From Pseudomonadota bacterium (GTDB lineage Bacteria > Pseudomonadota > Alphaproteobacteria > Rickettsiales > UBA3002): a stretch of 32,545 bases of DNA. The notes below the pieces were generated by a model. That model worked only from the letters and a program-made list of their open reading frames with translations, did no database searches and was not told the DNA's origin. The first letter of the stretch is position 1. The number at the start of each line of letters is the position of its first letter. Location: positions 1 through 32,545 of the forward strand of contig CAUJIC010000044.1 in NCBI GenBank assembly GCA_963205305.1. Direction: 5' to 3'. The translations under genes and the position numbers were made by a program. Below are positions 7,373 through 15,494 of this stretch, piece by piece.

Positions 7373-8884
7373 ATGGTAGGAATGAAGCAGGAGTTCAGGC
7401 AATCACAAAACCTTGTGATGACGCAGGCGCTTCAGCAATCCATTAAACTCCTTCAATTATCCGCTGTCGAGCTTCAGGAATATATCGACGAAGAGCTCGA
7501 AAAAAACCCCCTGCTAACCAAAGACGAAACCGAGAGCGACGAGCACCCGAACGAAGTGGGTGCAGATGAGCCAACGGTGGATGCCGCAAGTAGCGACGAG
7601 GATGAGCCACGCATCGAGGCAAAAGAGATTGAGGTCACGGACTCCGATTATTCCGTGAACGAGGAATTGGTGAGCGATTCCTACGGTGATGAATGGAGCG
7701 AGGGTGAATCCATCAGTATTTCTGCGGGAGTGCAAGGCGCCAGCGGTGGTTACGACGATGACGGCGAGGGCTATGGCATCGAATCGGCCAGCGCGCGCGA
7801 CAAAACTTTGCGCGAGCATTTGCTTGAGCAAATCCACATGGATATTACCGACGCAGCCCAGCTGCTGATTGCCGAAAAACTGACCGATATGCTCGATGAA
7901 ACGGGCTATCTGCGCGAGGATACAGCCACGCTGGCGGATAATCTAGGCGCAACCAAAGCCGAAATTGAGGCCGTGATTGTGCTGTTGCAGCAGATGGAAC
8001 CAGTGGGTGTATTCGCACGTAGCTTAACGGAATGTCTGCGGTTGCAGCTGAAGGATATGGATAGGCTCGACCCTGTGATGGAGACCTTCCTCGATAATAT
8101 CGAGATGATGGGCAGCGGAGATTTGCAGGGCCTACGCAAAAAATGCAATGCGGATATGGAAGATTTCACGCAGATGATTGCGGATATTCGCCGCTGTAAC
8201 CCCAAACCTGGGCTGGGCTTTGCGAGCGAAGATGTGCAGGCGGTGATACCTGATGTGATTGTACGGCGCGCGAAAGCGGGCGGGTGGCACTTGGAATTAA
8301 ACCCCGATGCGATGCCGCGTGTGCTAATCAACCGGCAATACAGCGCGGATGTGGGCGCGCGGGCAGGGGACAAAGAAGCCAAAAAATTCGTCAGCGAGCA
8401 AATGGCCAATGCCAACTGGCTGATTAAAGCGCTCGACCAACGCGCGAATACCATCCTGAAAGTGGCGACGGAAATTGTGACGCAGCAGGATAAATTCCTC
8501 CAGCATGGTATCCGCTTTTTGAAGCCGCTGGTGTTGAAGGATATTGCGGCCGCCGTGGGTATGCATGAATCGACCATCAGCCGCGTGACGACGAGCAAAT
8601 TCATGGCCACACCACGTGGTACGCTGGAGCTGAAATTCTTTTTCACCAGCAGCATTAATGCGGGCACAGGTGCGAATGATTTTTCGAGCAAGACGGTTCA
8701 GTATTACATCAAGGAATTGGTGAACGCTGAAGACCCAAAGGATATCCTCTCGGATGATGCGATTGTGAAGCGCCTGAAGGACAGAAATATTGATGTAGCG
8801 CGCCGCACCGTGACCAAATACCGCGAGGAAATGAACATTCCATCGAGTGTGGTAAGGCGGCGACAAAAGGCAAATTCCGCCTAA
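7373..8884 (+). CDS. rpoN: RNA polymerase sigma-54 factor
   Basis: Alternative sigma factor that recognises -24/-12 promoters and needs AAA+ activators. The N-terminal activator-interacting region is clear (KQEFRQSQNLVMTQALQQSI, then KLLQLSAVELQEYIDEELEK). An acidic spacer follows (about 45-135), then the core-binding domain, a helix-turn-helix (VGMHESTISRVTTSKFMATP) and the C-terminal RpoN box (ARRTVTKYREEMNIPSS). Length, about 503 aa, is normal. The ATG at 7373 lies 7 bp after GGAG. A TTG at 7352 in frame is less likely, and the ATG at 7382 is an alternative. In many alphaproteobacteria rpoN is followed directly by hpf and ptsN. Here three other genes intervene and ptsN is not seen. Confidence 0.96.
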   Translation: MVGMKQEFRQSQNLVMTQALQQSIKLLQLSAVELQEYIDEELEKNPLLTKDETESDEHPNEVGADEPTVDAASSDEDEPRIEAKEIEVTDSDYSVNEELVSDSYGDEWSEGESISISAGVQGASGGYDDDGEGYGIESASARDKTLREHLLEQIHMDITDAAQLLIAEKLTDMLDETGYLREDTATLADNLGATKAEIEAVIVLLQQMEPVGVFARSLTECLRLQLKDMDRLDPVMETFLDNIEMMGSGDLQGLRKKCNADMEDFTQMIADIRRCNPKPGLGFASEDVQAVIPDVIVRRAKAGGWHLELNPDAMPRVLINRQYSADVGARAGDKEAKKFVSEQMANANWLIKALDQRANTILKVATEIVTQQDKFLQHGIRFLKPLVLKDIAAAVGMHESTISRVTTSKFMATPRGTLELKFFFTSSINAGTGANDFSSKTVQYYIKELVNAEDPKDILSDDAIVKRLKDRNIDVARRTVTKYREEMNIPSSVVRRRQKANSA

Positions 8885-8950
8885 TTTAATGCCCTGATTT
8901 CATTGATTGTTTGTAGTTTTACTCGCAGATGCAGCACTATTGCATTCGCG

Positions 8951-8965
8951 TTAACGAATCATTCA
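8951..8965. promoter_or_regulatory. Candidate CtrA-like box upstream of first cpaF-like gene
   Basis: TTAACGAATCATTCA fits TTAA-N7-TTNA (one mismatch in the second half-site) and shares its first ten bases with the perfect box at 2722. It lies 44 bp before the start of the CpaF-like gene. In Caulobacter the cpa pilus genes are under CtrA control. Confidence 0.35.
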
Positions 8966-9008
8966 GACTTTGTGCGTAAGATGAAATTGTAAATCCACAG
9001 GAAAATCT

Positions 9009-10271
9009 ATGCACGGCTACACAGAAGCGACCTCTATGAACGATGAGCAATGGCTAGGAAAAATAAGTGCGTTGGTGGCCTCGGATCAGGCGGCAGTGCC
9101 GTTTGGTGCGGCCAACAGCAACCAGCCACAAGTGCATGTGCTGCCTGCAGAGCCAGTGCAACCTGCCGCCGCTGCCCACACCTCTGCGCCAGTTGTGCGT
9201 AAGGTCATGAATAATGAAATGCCCGATTTGGGTCTGCTGAACCAATTTATGGAAGACCAAGCCGTGGGCGACATTCTGGTGAATGGCATTCACAGTATTT
9301 ACGTCGACCGCAGCGGAAAGATGGTGGATTCTGGCGTTAATTTTGCGACCCACGAAGATGTATGGGCACTGGCTGAGACCATTGTTAAATCGGTTGGCCA
9401 AAGCATTTCCTCGGAACGGCCAATGGTGGATACGCGTCTGCCTGATGGCAGTCGTGTCAATATCGTAGCACCGCCCATGGCGGTCGATGGCGTCAGCATT
9501 TCCATCCGTAAATTTCCGACACGTCAAATTACACTCGAAACCATGGTTCAATCGGGGCAGATGTCCGAAGAATTGGGCAAGTTCCTCAGTGAATGTGTAT
9601 CGAAACGCCTCAATATCATTGTGTGCGGTGGTACGGGTTCGGGCAAAACCACACTACTTAATTCGCTCTCGGGCTCGATTGGTGAAGACGAGCGCGTGGT
9701 GACGATCGAGGATTCGGCTGAGCTACGCTTGCAACAAAAACATGTGGTGCGCCTTGAAGCCAAAGTGGCAGTGGTGGGCGGCAAACCCGAAAGCGAAGTG
9801 AGTATCCGCGATTTGGTAAAAAATGCGCTGCGTATGCGCCCCGACCGTATTGTGGTGGGTGAATCACGCGGGGCCGAGGCGCTGGATATGCTGCAGGCGA
9901 TGAATACGGGGCATGACGGCTCGATGACGACATTGCACGCCAACACCCCGCGCGATGCATTGGCGCGTTTGGAAACGATGGTGAGCATTGCCATGCCACA
10001 ACTGCCCATCCGCCTTGTACGCCAGCAAATTGCGAGCACGGTGAACCTCATCATCAACATGGCGCGCTGTAAGGATGGCGTACGCCGCGTGATGTATGTC
10101 AGCGAAATTTCAGGCATGGAGGGTGAGGTGGTCATCATGCAGGATTTGGTGGTCTACACCGATGCGACCAGCGACAAAAAAGGCCATTTCCGTTGGGCAA
10201 ACGGCGCGCCGCGCAACCCGTTTGTGATGGATGCAGCACGCAACTCAGGAATGATGCGCGGAATGCGCTAA
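9009..10271 (+). CDS. CpaF/TadA-family secretion ATPase (first of tandem pair)
   Basis: A type II/IV secretion-type hexameric ATPase of the CpaF (TadA) branch. Such enzymes power Flp/Tad pilus assembly from the cytoplasmic face of the inner membrane. The N-terminus (1-60) is Ala/Pro-rich and probably disordered. Then come the family N-domain (LLNQFMEDQAVGDILVNG, DTRLPDGSRVNIVAPPMAVD), Walker A GGTGSGKTT (about 207), the Asp box VTIEDSAEL, Walker B RPDRIVVGESRGAEALDMLQ and the His box GHDGSMTTLHANTP. All catalytic motifs are intact. The start at 9009 follows CACAGGA. ATG 9036 is an alternative. No other tad/cpa genes lie nearby, so its partner machine must be elsewhere or different. Confidence 0.88.
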   Translation: MHGYTEATSMNDEQWLGKISALVASDQAAVPFGAANSNQPQVHVLPAEPVQPAAAAHTSAPVVRKVMNNEMPDLGLLNQFMEDQAVGDILVNGIHSIYVDRSGKMVDSGVNFATHEDVWALAETIVKSVGQSISSERPMVDTRLPDGSRVNIVAPPMAVDGVSISIRKFPTRQITLETMVQSGQMSEELGKFLSECVSKRLNIIVCGGTGSGKTTLLNSLSGSIGEDERVVTIEDSAELRLQQKHVVRLEAKVAVVGGKPESEVSIRDLVKNALRMRPDRIVVGESRGAEALDMLQAMNTGHDGSMTTLHANTPRDALARLETMVSIAMPQLPIRLVRQQIASTVNLIINMARCKDGVRRVMYVSEISGMEGEVVIMQDLVVYTDATSDKKGHFRWANGAPRNPFVMDAARNSGMMRGMR

Positions 10272-10357
10272 TTTCGTTGCTTCGCGCTTTTCTTTTATCC
10301 CATCAATGTTCATAGTGGCATGAAATAACCGCGGCAATGCGCCGCCCGAGGTGATGT

Positions 10358-11575
10358 ATGTCCGATGATTTAGCCCTGCGCGTGGCACAGCTTGAGCGTC
10401 AAATAGCAACACTGACTGGCCAATCCGCACCAACGATTGTAGCTTCAGGCGCGCCGCCGGAGGCGAATATGCAAGCCGCGTTGGCGGATGCGGTGCAAGC
10501 GCTGGAGCCATTAAAGGCGCTGCTTGATGATGATTCGGTGAACGATATTCTTATCAATGGCCCGAGCAATGTGTTTGTGGAACGTGCGGGTAAGCTGGAA
10601 AAAACCAACCTAACCTTCCCCAATGACGCGCAAGTGTTTGCGATTGCAGAAGCCATTGCGAGTAATATTGGCCGCCATGTGAGCGTGCAAAAGCCGCTTT
10701 TGGATGCGCGCCTACCCGATGGTAGCCGCGTGAACGTGATTGTGCGCCCCTTAGCGGTGGATGGCACCGCGATTTCGATTCGTAAATTCTCGAAACGCTC
10801 CATCACGCTCGATGATATGGCGGCGGGAGGCAACACGTCGGTCTCGCTTTCGGAATTACTCAAAGTGGTTGCGCGTTGCCGGCTCAATGTCATTATTTCC
10901 GGTGGTACGGGCTCAGGTAAAACGACGCTGCTTAATGCAGTGTCCGAGCATATCGACCACGCCGAGCGTATTGTGACGATTGAGGATGCAGCGGAATTGA
11001 AGCTGCAACAGCCGCATGTGGTACGCCTTGAAACCCGCCCTGTGCGTACGGATAAGAACGAGGATGAAGTGACCATCCGCGATTTGATGAAAAACGCATT
11101 GCGGATGCGCCCTGACCGAATTCTGGTGGGTGAGGTGCGTGGCGCCGAAGCCTTCGACATGATGCAAGCGATGAACACGGGCCATGAAGGTTCCATCACC
11201 ACCATCCACGCTAACCACCCGCGCGATGCGCTGGCGCGCCTAGAAAACATGATCGGCATGGCCAATTTGAACTTGCCGCATCAAGCGATTCGCTCGCAAA
11301 TAGCGTCGGCGGTGCATCTGATTATTCAGGTCAGCCGTATGCGCGATGGGCATCGCCGCGTGACGTTTGTTTCCGAGGTGGTCGGCTCCGAGGGTGATGT
11401 GATCACCATGCAGGATTTGTTTGGTTATAACACCAAGGGCGAAGGCCCAGATGGCAAGCTGGTTGGTGAATTTAAATGGACAGGCATCATGCCGCGCTTC
11501 ATTCGCCGTGTGGCCTATTATGGCGAGGCTGACCGCCTAGCCGCCGCATTGGGTGTGAAGCTGCCAAAGGTTTAG
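10358..11575 (+). CDS. CpaF/TadA-family secretion ATPase (second of tandem pair)
   Basis: Paralogue of the preceding gene, with the same domain order: N-domain (LKALLDDDSVNDILINGPSN, DARLPDGSRVNVIVRPLAVD), Walker A GGTGSGKTT, Asp box VTIEDAAEL, Walker B RPDRILVGEVRGAEAFDMMQ and His box GHEGSITTIHANHP. The core aligns motif by motif with its neighbour, but the first ~60 residues are unrelated: a short coiled-coil-like start (LALRVAQLERQIATL). The C-terminal ends also differ. GAGGTG lies 4 bp before the ATG. The pair is most simply a duplication that diverged at both ends. Whether the two form a mixed hexamer or serve two machines cannot be told from sequence. Confidence 0.88.
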   Translation: MSDDLALRVAQLERQIATLTGQSAPTIVASGAPPEANMQAALADAVQALEPLKALLDDDSVNDILINGPSNVFVERAGKLEKTNLTFPNDAQVFAIAEAIASNIGRHVSVQKPLLDARLPDGSRVNVIVRPLAVDGTAISIRKFSKRSITLDDMAAGGNTSVSLSELLKVVARCRLNVIISGGTGSGKTTLLNAVSEHIDHAERIVTIEDAAELKLQQPHVVRLETRPVRTDKNEDEVTIRDLMKNALRMRPDRILVGEVRGAEAFDMMQAMNTGHEGSITTIHANHPRDALARLENMIGMANLNLPHQAIRSQIASAVHLIIQVSRMRDGHRRVTFVSEVVGSEGDVITMQDLFGYNTKGEGPDGKLVGEFKWTGIMPRFIRRVAYYGEADRLAAALGVKLPKV

Positions 11576-11670
11576 CGTTTTTAGCTGTTTTCTTCAATTC
11601 TGTCATAATTGCTTAATAATCCTGTGCTTTAATCTAGGGTAAGCAGTTTTGCCCATAGATAATAAACGAG

Positions 11671-13095
11671 ATGATAATGGCAGAGGAAAAAGGTTTTTTG
11701 GCTTGGGTGAAGGGGCTTTTTGGCGCGTCCAGTGCGCCGACAACCCCAAAAGGTGAGGTGATTTATACTGCCCAGCGACCACCCAATTTTAAATTCAATG
11801 CAGGCACTCATCCGCAAGAAACTAATGAATATTCAACTGCACCAACTAAACCCGCCATCAAAACCTATGTGCTGGTTGGTGATGATTCTAAAATGGAAGA
11901 TGCGGCTTATTCTGACCGTGGTGATGTAATTATTATCCGCGCCAAACCCAAGCAATCGATAGAAGATGCAGTTAGGGGTATTGAAATACCCGCTAATATT
12001 CTGCTTGCGGCGCATGGCGACAAAGACGGCACATTCATTTGGAATAAAAACCAGCAATTACCGTATTCGCGTTTATTCGCGGCTTTACCACGCGAAGGCA
12101 TCGCCTCGGTTACCCTCAATAGTTGCTATGGTGGCACAGCTAGTGCCGAGGGCTTTCTTAAAGTTTCCCCTGCTGGTATATTAGTCCAGTCACTGACTGG
12201 TGCGCACACGCTTGGTTGGTCTACTCATACCCTAGATTTCATTGGCGAAACTCACAGTGAATCCAATCCCGCCACTCTTCTCGTCAAAGCATTGGATAAT
12301 TTTGATCCAAAGGTATTTAATGAACTTGTTCGTCGGTACAATCGAGAAACAGGTAAGCGCGAAGATAGCAACCCTGAAAATGCGCTGCCGCACATCATTG
12401 GTATGGGTGGAAAACCTCCACTGAGAATTCATTTGGATCTTGAGGCAAATGAAATTAATAAACGCATCGTCACGGTCACGCATGCAGCTGCGTGGATAAA
12501 ATCCATCGCTAGGGTGCAAGCGGCATTTGAAACGCAGCATTACGTTTTGGATTCCAAAAATCCAAGTATAGTAGTGTCGCAAGACCTCGGCCCAGAGGCT
12601 GAAAAAAAGCTGGATGACGATATCGCGCGCATTGCAGGCATAATGCGCCGCGGTGAAAAGCTTGGCGGAAAAACATCGATTGAGCGTGCGGAAAACAAGC
12701 GCATCGCCTATGCGCTGACGGCGGCGTTTCTTGATGAATCGGGCACGCTGCAATATTGGAAAGAGCAGCAAATTGCCCAAGTACCAAAAACAGGGAAGGA
12801 AGCGGGGCAGGATAAAAAACAACTTGTTACGGCTTCCGAGCAATCGAGTGGTATTGCCAACGAAATGGAAGTATTCGCCAAGAAGCTGGGTGTTCAGGAT
12901 ATCGATAGAAAGGGCAAGCTCAGTAACCAAGAGATTCAAGCCATTCAGGGAGCGCTCGGAGTGGCTAGCGATGGCATCATTGGCAAGAAAGCGCTGGTAG
13001 CCTATGAGCATGCATTGCAGGAGGGGCATTTGCCGGCGCCCGCTACGCCGGCCCAAGGGCAGACAAAAGCCGCTTCACAGAAACAGCAAGGATAA
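11671..13095 (+). CDS. Caspase-like (clan CD-type) protein with peptidoglycan-binding-like C-terminus
   Basis: 474 aa, no signal peptide. The central region carries a His/Cys pair in the order and setting of caspase/gingipain-like cysteine peptidases. Strand-His LLAAHGDKDG (His115) is followed about 37 residues later by strand-Cys IASVTLNSCYGG (Cys152). The N-terminal part (1-62) is Pro/Thr-rich and probably flexible. After the catalytic-like block comes a charged helical stretch (about 300-400). Residues about 415-450 (LSNQEIQAIQGALGVASDGI, then IGKKALVAYEHAL) match the PG_binding_1 pattern. Two ATGs (11671, 11677) are possible, and the second is better spaced from GAG. It could be a protease in envelope remodelling, an effector, or part of a death/defence response. 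The sequence does not decide, and a CHAT-like domain is the main alternative. Confidence 0.6.
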   Translation: MIMAEEKGFLAWVKGLFGASSAPTTPKGEVIYTAQRPPNFKFNAGTHPQETNEYSTAPTKPAIKTYVLVGDDSKMEDAAYSDRGDVIIIRAKPKQSIEDAVRGIEIPANILLAAHGDKDGTFIWNKNQQLPYSRLFAALPREGIASVTLNSCYGGTASAEGFLKVSPAGILVQSLTGAHTLGWSTHTLDFIGETHSESNPATLLVKALDNFDPKVFNELVRRYNRETGKREDSNPENALPHIIGMGGKPPLRIHLDLEANEINKRIVTVTHAAAWIKSIARVQAAFETQHYVLDSKNPSIVVSQDLGPEAEKKLDDDIARIAGIMRRGEKLGGKTSIERAENKRIAYALTAAFLDESGTLQYWKEQQIAQVPKTGKEAGQDKKQLVTASEQSSGIANEMEVFAKKLGVQDIDRKGKLSNQEIQAIQGALGVASDGIIGKKALVAYEHALQEGHLPAPATPAQGQTKAASQKQQG

Positions 13096-13235
13096 GCGTG
13101 TTGGCTTTCTTTTCTGTGCGTTTATTTCACTAATCCACTAGAAATTTTTCAAAATCGCGCCTATATTAAATTTGTGACCTACATTCTCGCAGCATATCTG
13201 CATAGGCATTCAACTTCCCAACCAAAGAGGAATTT

Positions 13236-13823
13236 ATGCAACTTCACATTTCTGGCCGCCATGTCGATTTGGGCGCGGCCTTCCAAGAGCACGTGGAAAA
13301 ACGCCTGAGCGATGGATTCAGCAAATATCTCGACCGTATTGTGAGCGTCGATGTGGTGGTTAGCAAGGAAGCGCACCACCAGTTCCGCGTCGATATTCAT
13401 GGCAACACGGGCACGCATGCGGGTGTGGTAGTAAAAAGCCAAGGTGGCGCGAACGAGATTTATGCCGCGTTCGATGATGCGGCAACCAAAGCCGAGAAGC
13501 AACTGCGCCGCTATAAGCGCCGTATCAAAGGCCACCATGTAGAAGGTGGCGACAAAGAATCGCGCGCGCAGGTGGCACGTAAATATGTGCTTCAGCCTGA
13601 ATCGCACGATGTAGAGCTGGATGAGAAGGGTGCACCCGCAGTGATCGCCGAAAAATCGACCAACATCGACCGCCTGACGGTAAGCGATGCCGTGATGCGG
13701 ATGGATCTGGCCAACCTGCCAGCGCTCATGTTCTTCAACGCGGGCAATGGCCGCCTAAATGTGGTCTATCGTCGCGTGGATGGGAATATCTCGTGGGTCG
13801 ACCCTGAAGGCGTGGCTGCCTAG
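13236..13823 (+). CDS. hpf: Ribosome hibernation-promoting factor, long form
   Basis: Binds the small ribosomal subunit in starvation and, in the long form, joins two 70S ribosomes into inactive 100S dimers. The N-terminal S30AE domain (1-105) is clear: MQLHISGRHVDLGAAFQEHV, a basic strand with HHQFRVDIHG, EIYAAFDDAATKAEKQLRRY. A linker leads to the C-terminal dimerisation domain (about 135-190; SDAVMRMDLANLPALMFFNA, then RLNVVYRRVDGNISWVDP). At 195 aa it is the long type normal in alphaproteobacteria. A ribosome site AGAGGA precedes the ATG. hprK follows after 2 bp, so the two are likely cotranscribed. Confidence 0.95.
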   Translation: MQLHISGRHVDLGAAFQEHVEKRLSDGFSKYLDRIVSVDVVVSKEAHHQFRVDIHGNTGTHAGVVVKSQGGANEIYAAFDDAATKAEKQLRRYKRRIKGHHVEGGDKESRAQVARKYVLQPESHDVELDEKGAPAVIAEKSTNIDRLTVSDAVMRMDLANLPALMFFNAGNGRLNVVYRRVDGNISWVDPEGVAA

Positions 13824-13825
13824 CT

Positions 13826-14269
13826 ATGCCCCCCGTGCACGCCAGCGCCTTTGCCTATCGCGGCACGGGTTGCTTGCTGATGGGGGAATCGGGCACAGGT
13901 AAATCTCGATTAGTAGCGGAAGCGATTGGACATGGCGCCAAGCTGATTGCCGATGACCGCGTGCAGTTTGAGGTGAGGGCTGGGCAGTTGATGGCCAGCC
14001 CCCCACCGCAACTGGCGGGTGTGTTGGAATTGCGCGGGCTTGGGCTTATCCGGCTCGATGCCTTGGCCGGTGTGCATGCGATCCACTTAGCGATTACTCT
14101 TGATGCCACTGCAAATGAACGCCTACCAGCGCCGCTACCAGCTGATATTTTGGGCATTTCTGTACCGCATTTGCGAATTTCTTCGCCACCTATTGCCGCC
14201 CTGCTGCTCTACCTCGAAGCGATGCGCGAAGGACGCATCCTGCCGCCAGATTGGCATCCTGTGGGGTGA
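13826..14269 (+). CDS. hprK: HPr kinase/phosphorylase, short form
   Basis: Phosphorylates (and dephosphorylates) a serine of HPr, linking energy state to the phosphotransfer system. Only the C-terminal catalytic domain is present (147 aa against about 310 in Firmicutes), which is the normal alphaproteobacterial form. Walker A is GESGTGKS (20-27). The acidic ADDRV (Asp43-Asp44) and the family signature LELRGLGLI (68-75) are intact. It starts 2 bp after hpf. The EIIA-Man and HPr genes follow, so kinase, substrate and a phosphotransfer partner are encoded together. In alphaproteobacteria this set usually regulates rather than imports sugar. No PTS sugar permease is seen here. Confidence 0.93.
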   Translation: MPPVHASAFAYRGTGCLLMGESGTGKSRLVAEAIGHGAKLIADDRVQFEVRAGQLMASPPPQLAGVLELRGLGLIRLDALAGVHAIHLAITLDATANERLPAPLPADILGISVPHLRISSPPIAALLLYLEAMREGRILPPDWHPVG

Positions 14270-14318
14270 TTTGCATCAAACCGTTGCAATTGCCCCCATG
14301 CTGGCATATTGCAGGCGA

Positions 14319-14723
14319 ATGATTGGAATTATCGTCGTCACCCATGGTGCGCTTGGCACCGAACTTATTGCCGTTGCGGAACACGTTGTGGGCCGCCAAC
14401 AGGCATTGGTAAGCGTGTGTATTGGCCCCGAGGACGACATTGAACGCTGCCGCGAACTTATCCTTGCTAAGGTGAAGGAAGTGGATGACGGCACCGGCGT
14501 GGCTATTCTTACGGATATGTTCGGCGGCACCCCTAGCAATCTCGCTATCTCGGTCATGAACCCTGGTAAGGTCGAGGTGGTGGCGGGCGTGAATGTGCCC
14601 ATGCTCATCAAACTCATCAGCGTGCGTAACGCGATGGATATTTTACCCGCCGTGATGACCGCGCAAGAAGCTGGCCGCAAATACATCAACGTGGCGAGCA
14701 ACCTGCTGAAGAAGGCAAGCTAG
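14319..14723 (+). CDS. PTS mannose-family EIIA component
   Basis: A single-domain phosphocarrier that receives phosphate from HPr on a histidine. The start MIGIIVVTHGALGTELIAVA contains the active-site His9 in the family's THG motif. The second conserved block GVAILTDMFGGTPSNLAI and the motif VEVVAGVNVPMLIKLI follow. Length of 134 aa is normal. The frame stays open upstream to 14100 inside hprK, but the family begins at MIGIIV, so I place the start at ATG 14319, with AGGCG just upstream. It lies 49 bp after hprK and 1 bp before the HPr gene. No membrane EIIC/EIID is present, so its job is probably regulatory phosphorelay. Confidence 0.93.
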   Translation: MIGIIVVTHGALGTELIAVAEHVVGRQQALVSVCIGPEDDIERCRELILAKVKEVDDGTGVAILTDMFGGTPSNLAISVMNPGKVEVVAGVNVPMLIKLISVRNAMDILPAVMTAQEAGRKYINVASNLLKKAS

Positions 14724-14724
14724 C

Positions 14725-15021
14725 TTGGCGAACGCTCGCGCCACCATTTGCAATAAAAAGGGGCTGCATGCCCGCGCTGCCGCGAAGCTAGTAAAAACCG
14801 CCGCAAGCTTTGATGCGCGCATTGAAATTATTCGCCTGCCGCGCGTGGGCGAAGAGGCTGACCCTGCCGCCAAAGCGGGGGCAACTTCCATCCTCAGCCT
14901 GCTGATGCTTGCTGCCGAACGTGGCGTGGATATTGAGCTTACGGGTGAGGGCGCGCAGGCCGAAGAAGCAGTGGCTGCCATCGTTGCATTGGTCGAGCGT
15001 AAGTTCGACGAAGAAGAGTAG
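14725..15021 (+). CDS. ptsH: Phosphocarrier protein HPr
   Basis: Central phosphocarrier of the nitrogen/regulatory PTS. The active-site histidine is at the canonical place, His15 in KKGLHARAAAKLV. The regulatory serine, target of HprK, is in GATSILSLLML (Ser55). Length of 98 aa is slightly above the usual 85-92, with an extra stretch between residues 37 and 50 (LPRVGEEADPAAKAG) and an acidic tail. The start codon is TTG at 14725, one base after the EIIA stop. No ATG or GTG gives a full N-terminal strand, and GAAGG lies upstream. EI (ptsI/ptsP) is not in the window. Confidence 0.95.
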   Translation: MANARATICNKKGLHARAAAKLVKTAASFDARIEIIRLPRVGEEADPAAKAGATSILSLLMLAAERGVDIELTGEGAQAEEAVAAIVALVERKFDEEE

Positions 15022-15060
15022 AATCTAGTTACTCACAAAACTTTTCCACTTTATAATTAA

Positions 15061-15228
15061 ATGCGCGTAAAAGTGAAGGTTCGCTGTGGCCAGAAATCCG
15101 CCATGTGCAAAAAAGTCAATGCGCAGTGCAAAAATATAATTATTTTCTTGACCGTGTTTTGTATTGCTCTAAACGGGCTGGTTTGCTTTTATCTAGGTGT
15201 TACCACGGAACAATCAAAAGATCGGTGA
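15061..15228 (+). CDS. Small predicted single-pass membrane protein, 55 aa
   Basis: ATG at 15061 to TGA at 15226-15228. The first 24 residues are strongly basic and Cys-containing (MRVKVKVRCGQKSAMCKKV…). One hydrophobic helix follows (IIIFLTVFCIALNGLVCFYL, about 26-45), then a short polar tail ending EQSKDR. Positive-inside charge predicts an N-in topology. Five cysteines in 55 residues is notable. No ribosome site is visible, and a TATAAT at 15052-15057 would start RNA at about the ATG, making it leaderless. An internal ATG at 15103 would keep the helix. No family match is known to me. A chance frame cannot be excluded, but helix placement and charge pattern argue for a real gene. Confidence 0.4.
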   Translation: MRVKVKVRCGQKSAMCKKVNAQCKNIIIFLTVFCIALNGLVCFYLGVTTEQSKDR

Positions 15229-15299
15229 TGAGCCGACGCTGATTCACCCACTGGGAGAACACGGGTTCCCCCGCATAACCGGTAAAGGTAGGTAAAGCT
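15229..15299 (+). promoter_or_regulatory. Structured leader before the DUF465 gene
   Basis: A strong hairpin, GGGAGAAC (15253-15260), loop ACGG, GTTCCCCC (15265-15272), has seven pairs and one A-C mismatch. Just upstream GGTGA (about 15224-15228) can pair with TCACC (about 15245-15249). The ATG at 15300 lies about 28 bp after the main hairpin, and AGGTAGG is nearby. I cannot assign a known riboswitch class. Confidence 0.35.
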
Positions 15300-15494
15300 A
15301 TGTCGTTACAAGCACACTATGCAGTGATTGAAGAAAAACACCACAAACTAAAAACACTCGTACATGATGAATTGCTTCGTCCATCCCCTGATTTGGCGAT
15401 GCTGCAAACCCTCAAAAAACAAAAACTACTCCTCAAGGAGGAAATGGAACGGATTCGCCAACTGGAAGCGCAGCGTCAGCAGGAAGCTGCCTGA
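15300..15494 (+). CDS. DUF465 (YdcH-like) small coiled-coil protein
   Basis: 64 residues, the usual size of this family. The pattern of DUF465 is clear: a first helix with HYAVIEEKHHKLKTLVHDEL and a second with LAMLQTLKKQKLLLKEEMER, ending Gln/Ala-rich. The two helices should form an antiparallel hairpin. Function is unknown, although these genes are abundant in alphaproteobacteria, often in several copies. AGGTAGG lies about 8 bp before the ATG. The gene is followed by a strip with further hairpins and then a strong terminator, so it seems to be transcribed alone or with the small membrane gene upstream. Confidence 0.85.
   Translation: MSLQAHYAVIEEKHHKLKTLVHDELLRPSPDLAMLQTLKKQKLLLKEEMERIRQLEAQRQQEAA

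Noticed and set aside
12232..13056. 274-codon - strand frame inside the caspase-like gene
   Set aside because: Antisense shadow with no family resemblance; the + strand frame has coherent motifs.
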